Shown: positions 51,029-57,500 of the stretch, one piece after another | Layout of the letters: each line of letters starts with the position of its first letter | Position numbering within the stretch: position 1 is the stretch's first letter | Notes under the pieces: generated by a model | The model's database searches: none | The model's input: the letters and a program-made list of their open reading frames with translations, nothing else | What the model was told of the DNA's origin: nothing | Made by a program: the position numbers and the translations under genes | DNA from: Hormiphora californensis | Taxonomy: Eukaryota; Ctenophora; Tentaculata; Cydippida; Pleurobrachiidae | Assembly: GCA_020137815.1 (NCBI GenBank) | Contig: CM035362.1 | Location: forward strand, 4,372,508 to 4,430,007 | Direction: 5' to 3' | Length of the DNA stretch: 57,500 nucleotides

Positions 51029-51569
51029 ACTACTCTAAGAGTAGTGGTTATGAGTGCCATTGATATGTCTAAAAGAGGTTAAATCTTCCTGCATGCCTGT
51101 CTTGTTACGGTGTTGTCACTGTTGTCAGGGTGTTACCAGACAAGGGTCAAGAAGAGGCAAGCATTAGGAATGCAAAGTTTCAGAAAATACTCGTTTTGCC
51201 GCTCTAAATTCTCACACAAAAACTTATTGCTACTGCAATACCTATTACCTTATGTTATTGCTACAATCGCTTTGTCTTCTTAGCAACCTAATGAATATCG
51301 ATGAATGTTGTTAGTTTTCTCTCTATTTCTTCAAAGTGAAATAACTTGGTCAAATTCGATCTTTGAGAGAAAGAATTGAACCAAGGTATCAATATCTTTC
51401 GATCAATGACGTCGAAAATTACATTTTCTTTGATCTATATCTATCGCTATCTATCTCTATCGCTATCTATATTTCGCTATTTCTTTCCCTCTTTGACTCT
51501 CAGACTCAGAAAAGTGATTGGTCACGATCCACTTCTATTCATGAATACCATTTTTCATCTTCTTCTTCT

Positions 51570-51576
51570 CTCTCTT

Positions 51577-51665
<89 letters not shown>

Positions 51666-51670
51666 CCTCC
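51570..51670. repeat. (CT)n microsatellite
   Basis: CT tract with few interruptions; pyrimidine-rich DNA continues to about 52015. Confidence 0.95.
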
Positions 51671-52015
51671 CTTTCACTCCCTCTTCCTATCGCTTTCTTG
51701 CTTGTTACTTCTTTATTGTACCTTCTACTAAAAGTTCTAGACGTATCTCTCATTCTGTCTTTCATTATTTCTCTCTCTTTCTCCCTCCCCTTCTCTCTCT
51801 CTCTCTCTTCCTCGACTTCTTCTTCTCACAACACTTGATATCTTTTTTTTCTTTCTATCTAACTTCCCCTCAAAGATCTCCTCAGACACCCTTTTTAGCT
51901 CTCTACATCTCCCTGGCCCTCCCTCTCTCTTTCTCTACATCTCTCTCTTTCTACTCTCTCTTACATCTCCTTCCTCACTCTCCCATTCTCTTCATGTCTC
52001 TCCTAAACCAGGACC

Positions 52016-52555
52016 CGTAGCGCCGAGAGTTCGCCTTAGTCTCTCTAGCATCCTTACCCTCTCGCACTCTCCCTTCCGCCACCATCGGTAGCAGTCCTCC
52101 CTCCCTACTCTATCCTCCCCTCACATCACACTCCTTCCCCCCTAGCACCCCGTACATCCCCTCCTCCTCGCCCTCGCACCAAGAGAGAAGGAGAGCCCAA
52201 CACCCCAAGAACCCCGACTCAACATCTCTCGGGATCGCACCAAGCATCCCCTCATACCCCTAACCCACGCCACGAAGCCCGCCCTCTCCCACCCCGAGTC
52301 ATAAGACGACCCCCCCCCAAGTCACAGCCCACCGCCCACGACCCCCAGACCAGCACACTCCCCTCGAATCACCCCAAGACCCGACAACCGCACCACCTCA
52401 CCAACCAACCTCCCGACCACAATCAGCACCCTCCTACACATACAGACCCAGAAAGCCACCTACCCCTCCCCTCTGACCTCCCTCCCTCCCCTCCCTCCCT
52501 CCCTCCCTCTCTCTCCCCCTCTCTCCCTCCCTCTCCCTCTCTCTCCCCCTCTCTC
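52016..52555. other. C/A-rich anomalous stretch, no gene
   Basis: About 540 bp almost without G-rich or T-rich words, grading into CCCTCC repeats. Composition differs sharply from the flanks; possibly read-error-rich sequence over a pyrimidine tract. No coding signal. Confidence 0.5.
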
Positions 52556-53242
52556 TCTGCACTGTCAGGTGACACATTTCTCATCACGTGCTCCCTCCAC
52601 GTGAAGTGAAACTGAGTCGTGTGTAATTTGATTTCATCTCGGCAGCTTCTAGCCTCTCACTCAACACACACAGTAGTTGCTTCGCAGAGAGACAGGCAGT
52701 CCTTTTATACATGAATGAGTGTGTGTGTCTATATAATGTGTATTATATGGTAGTGAGGGAGGGAGAGAGAGAGAAATGTTATTTTAGACGTTTGGTGCAA
52801 TCACTTGGATATTGTACATACATTACATACATTGTCACTTCAGGATTTAAAACGTACCCAATCTAGAATCTAATACATTTAAACATTTAAACTTCAGTAT
52901 CTTGTTTATTCCCCGTTTATTTGTGATTCTAAACTTTAGATCTATTCTCAGTATTTTGTTGATTTGTGATTCTATTCACAGTGTTGATTTGTGATTCTAT
53001 TCTCATCATCTATAATTCCCATCAGTGTTTTGTTGATGTGTGTTTTGTCTCACTTCTTATATCGTCGCGGTATTGGCCCGCAACACTCGACACCTCGGTT
53101 TACACACACACACTATGTGTGTTTCCTCGTATTTTCTAGAGAGATGCATCCTTGTTGAAGGTCTATTGACTACCCGCCCCTTTGCTGTTTCCTCAAGTTG
53201 GTACCATCCAGTCTGCTCATCAAGTTTGATTTTGATTTTAAG

Positions 53243-53351
53243 CAGGAACCGACCGAAACAAGTAAACAACCAATCAGAACTCGTTATTTAGGTCACGTGA
53301 CTGGTTATCAGCCAATCAGGGACCAGTATTTCCTGATTCGGTCGGTTCCTG
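53243..53351. mobile_element. hAT-like MITE, copy 8
   Basis: Complete copy CAGGAACCGACC...GGTCGGTTCCTG with exact 8-bp duplication ATTTTAAG (53235-53242 and 53352-53359). The best representative of the family here. Confidence 0.93.
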
Positions 53352-54026
53352 ATTTTAAGGCCCTCCCGTCTGCTTTAAATATCTTCTCAGAAGTTTTTGT
53401 TCAAAATTTACTGTTTTGTTCCCCCACTATACGCAACAAGAATTTGACTTCTTCTCTCTATTATCACAAAAGATATATCTTTTTGTTGTTATGTTCTAAC
53501 CCTCCCTTTACATTTGTAAATGTCTTTTCTGTAAAGGTGTGATTCGGGGGCGCGGCGCCCGAAACACAGTCTAACCAGGCAATCTTTTTGTTCGATATGT
53601 CGTGTTTTTTTTGTGGAAGAAAGCTCAATCTCAAAATTATTGTCAGAACATATATTACATAAGCGATTCCGTAGAAAATTCTATAGAACATGGTTCACAG
53701 TCTCTTCCACATGTGAAGTGGTCACCTCATGTGGCAATACTCACGTGCTCTCTCCCTTGGTGAGGAAGGGAGGGGGGAGCCATGTTACTCAATAGCTGAT
53801 TTTACACACTTTTCTAGTTCCATTCCCCCCGACTAGCTCTTCTTCTCTGGAAGTTTCTCATTGTTATATTTACATATTTCAACTTTCTGAAATATGTGTC
53901 TTTCATTTCTCTGCGTTGTCACCTAGCTCAGAACACTCCTCCACAGACCTACACAACTGTATATTGTTGACCGCCTGGCGCCTCCAGAGAAATAAAGTTC
54001 CTTATTTCTTAAGCTTTTTCTCCTCT

Positions 54027-54242
54027 TCAACCCGTTGTGAGAAGGGCACGAGGAGAAGCGTGATTTCGGAGAGCGTGTACTGCATGTGTGGTGAAAAGCT
54101 CCTTCACATCAGTTATTTTCTCTTCCTCGGGACCGACAAACTTTACAAACAAATTGTCCATTGACTTGCCAAAAAGACCAAACAGTCCTACCCTGATTCC
54201 ATCCGGTATATCGGACAGAGACTCTCTTTCTGCTTGTTGAAA
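54027..54242 (-). CDS. Unassigned open frame, possible terminal exon or remnant
   Basis: 71 open codons ending in TGA at 54027-54029. The content looks protein-like: GLFGLFGKSMDNLFVKFVGP followed by EEEKITDVKELF and HALRNHASPRALL. A possible acceptor lies at ..cagggtag/GACTG (about 54190), which would give a last exon of ~54 codons. I do not recognise the family and found no neighbouring exon, so it may be a gene fragment. Confidence 0.3.
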   Translation of the reverse strand, partial: FQQAERESLSDIPDGIRVGLFGLFGKSMDNLFVKFVGPEEEKITDVKELFTTHAVHALRNHASPRALLTTG

Positions 54243-55734
54243 TCACTTTAGTCTCCGGGGTCACCGTGGCCATGGAGCCCGAAGATGTTTAGCGACCGCA
54301 ACGATATTTACATTTTATACAAGATCTATCAATACATAATTCGAATATATTATATTATAATAATAATAATAATAATAATATTCCGTGCTTATATACCGCC
54401 CATACCCGACGGAAACATGTCAAAATATTGGCGATGCTCCGTCTGGTCATCAGAGCGGTATATCCTCGAGTAAATATATGACACACACAAACACTCTGGT
54501 TGAAAAAGACAATATATAGAAGCCGATATAACTGGACTAATAAAACTGATGGAAAAAACTGGTCCCATAAACCTGTAGATATAAATTTAAAACACACTAT
54601 ACTCACACCTGCTAGGAAAAAGGGATACTAGGTATACCCAATTTATGTATACAATGATTTCTATTTTTTGAACTAGTAAAACACATTTTGTGAGAAGTTT
54701 GGAGGTTTAGTGGTTTGAACACGATCTCCGTCTGACAATTTCTTTTTGCCACTTTTTAGACATTTAGCCACGTTCCACTTGCATTGAATTTCCCTACGCC
54801 GGTAGCTGTGATCATAATTGGTAATTCACCAATCACGATGACCAATGGTGACTCACCATTGGTGAGGCCTTGTCTCGGCCATGTTCACGTTCACTGCCTT
54901 CTAAATAATTGGAGAATAGACAGGGGGTGTGATAAATGGGTGATTTTGGAATTTCGATACACCCACTCGAATGACTCAATAGACAGCCAGTTGTGCATTG
55001 ATGATGAGGTCTGCGGAATGGAGTGAGACCGAGAAAATATCAAAGAAGGGAGAGAGAAAGAGAGAGATAGTGAGACAGAGAGAGAAATTCACCTTTCACA
55101 CCCGCCGCTAACCAGCTGTGTGTGCCTTTCTTCTAGTTCTATTTCTTTTTATTTTCCAATATATACCACCTCTCCGCTCTCCCCCTCCTATCATCATCAT
55201 TTCTTGTTTTCAACCTCTTCTTTCCTCCTACTCATGATGTGATGTGATTCTCTCTGTGATTCTCCACCTCTCTGTATTTTATATATTTTTCTTCATCCTA
55301 GGACCTAGCATTGTCTACTTTACTTTTTCTCAATGAATGATGAATTTCCGTTTTGCCTTTGTTCCTTTTTATTCACGAAATCTCATAATTCGAAAGAGTT
55401 CGTATACCCGGATGTACCTTTTGAGTAAAATAATGGAGATCCCGTTTCTGTCACAAGCTACTCAGCTAATATAATTATTGGACAAACTTCGAGAAACATT
55501 CTTTCTCTTGCTATCTTTCTCTCACTTTCTCTCACTTTCTCTTTCTCTCACTTTCTCTCACTTTCTCACTTTCTCTCACTTTCTCTTTCTCACCTATTTA
55601 TTGGGACCCGGTAACTGATTTCTAAGCCAATGTTACTCTCCTACCTTTCCAAGTACAACTTTCAGCACTGTGTACATCCTGATTCAAAAAGTTGCCGTGT
55701 CATTCCCAATTACATGAGTCGTATTTTCCTTTCT

Positions 55735-55909
<175 letters not shown>

Positions 55910-57048
55910 ATCGCCCATTTTCGTCACTGTTTTTTCCTGTTTTCTTTTAAGTTAATTTGTGGTGAAAGATACGTAACTTACTGTCAGGTGACGAACCACG
56001 AATCGAGATAGTGAGTGCCCCGATTTGAATGAAACTCGGTCGAAAATGTTAGTCCTCAAGTCATAAATTTACCAAAAAAATTACAAAAAAACACGTCATT
56101 GTGATCAAAGCGTGAGTTTTGTTGTTACTATGAACTATAAATCATCCCTGAAATGAGACGCTAAAGTTTAAATCATCATTGAAAGAAGACCTGAGAGAGA
56201 GAGAAATGAAAGTCTACCAAATTCCACTATAATTAAGTTTTCTAAACTCTACCACCGATCTCCCCCTCTATCTTGTTCTGTATCTATTCTATAGAACTCG
56301 TGATGTTAGCTACCGGATGTAACCGGATACCTGTATGATCTGTGACTTTTCCAGTTTTGTTTTTGGACCTCATTAGCCCTTAATTTAATTCGAACCGCCC
56401 CCTTCCCGCCCTATATAATGCCACTTTTGTGATAATATTCTTTGGAAATGAATACAATTATTACTGATGCTTCCATGCCTTGTCAAATATAATCAGTTCC
56501 AGTGATTCACCTCACTATATTACAATCAATGTTGCGATTTAAATACTTCTTATTCGTGACATTGGCCGCCCACTTGTGGAAAAGCAATAAATGGTAGCGA
56601 ACGGCGTCTTAGTCGGAGGTAACGCTTTGTTATGCGGGCGATATCACAGACCACCACTTTGACTGTCGATGCAACATTTAAAGTTTCTTTGTAGACTTTT
56701 GCAGACTTGTTAAGTATTGGGCGATTGATTTGACCAAAAACGTATTTTTTTAAAATTTTTCGGTCCACAACCAAGCTCCAAGTAGTGGAGCTGTGGTTTA
56801 AAGATAAATGAAGGATAGTGATTGGATGGTGAAAGTTAAAATATAAAACAAATCTATTAATTTAAATGAGAGCGTGAAAGGAAGAAAAAGTGAAAATATA
56901 TCGCAATATCATGTATTTGACCTATGTTCTAACAACAGGGTCTAGCTAGGCAATAATATTGGACCATTGGTCTCTTTCCGATACACACTTATTATATTTT
57001 CCATTGTTTTCTTTCTTTTTGTTCTGGGCCCATAGATTTGGATTTGGA

Positions 57049-57049
<1 letters not shown>

Positions 57050-57081
<32 letters not shown>

Positions 57082-57113
57082 ATTCTCTCTCCCTCTCTCT
57101 CTCACACTCTTTC

Positions 57114-57172
<59 letters not shown>
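57050..57172. repeat. (CT)n microsatellite
   Basis: Two CT tracts separated by a short mixed segment. Confidence 0.93.
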
Positions 57173-57178
<6 letters not shown>

Positions 57179-57500
57179 GCTCACGACGTACGTGGTGTAC
57201 CCCTCTCTTCCTGCTAACTTATGGGCCACTTCTATCACCTATCACCTGTCTCTCTCCCTTTTGACTTTTGAGAAAGTTCTAGCTGTAGTAAGTTCATAAA
57301 TAAATTAACGAAAGGGCCTATACCAACCATCACATTTTGCTTCTGGCACTTTCTTGTTTATTCTCCTTGCCATAAAGTTGTAACCCCTCAGACTCAGGGA
57401 GAACATATATTTCTTAACTTTTCATCTAGACTGAGAGAGAGGATGAACAATTTAATCTTTTTCATGATGTTATTTTGACGTGTCTCTTGGGCACATTATA

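Overview
The window is nuclear DNA from an invertebrate animal. It has spliced protein-coding genes with GT...AG introns, metazoan orthologues (FRY, GPR155/LYCHOS, SSNA1, TAF9, SUCLA2), a class-A-like seven-transmembrane receptor, long (GA)n/(CT)n tracts and many non-autonomous transposons. The phylum cannot be settled from the sequence. No prokaryotic or viral genes were seen. Gene assignments rest on reading exons by eye, checking splice phases and recalling family sequences; no database search was possible.

Layout. Seven genes lie on the minus strand from left to right: FRY (furry, N-terminal exons, running off the left edge, 318-5850), IMPA-type inositol monophosphatase (6244-14152, 5' exons not found), GPR155/LYCHOS (14794-29977, both terminal exons not found), TAF9 (31012-33608), CD2BP2/U5-52K (34190-35136), the small ATP-synthase subunit DAPIT/ATP5MK (35439-35697) and SSNA1 (36002-36503). 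SSNA1 is head-to-head with SUCLA2, the ADP-forming succinyl-CoA ligase beta subunit (36853-49447, plus strand, 11 exons, all phases agree). An intronless orphan GPCR (23760-24758, plus strand) sits antisense inside a GPR155 intron. From 49450 to 57500 I see only repeats, microsatellites and one unassigned open frame (54027-54242).

Introns and spacers hold a dense set of mobile elements: a 3.8 kb foldback element, a 4.7 kb element with G8 termini and an internal 438-bp satellite, four other large palindromes, eight copies of a ~109-bp hAT-like MITE with 8-9 bp target duplications, and pogo/Tigger-like MITEs. Two nested insertions confirm element ends and target duplications directly.

The most unusual feature is a recurring architecture: many tandem arrays begin exactly at an exon-intron boundary, and each unit repeats the splice site plus the first or last bases of the exon. 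This is seen at ten or more junctions in four genes. In addition, three hAT-like MITEs are inserted at or within about 12 bp of 5' splice sites, two of them with the target duplication overlapping the donor. CD2BP2 needs five separate one-base frame corrections, all in the same direction, while its neighbours are clean.
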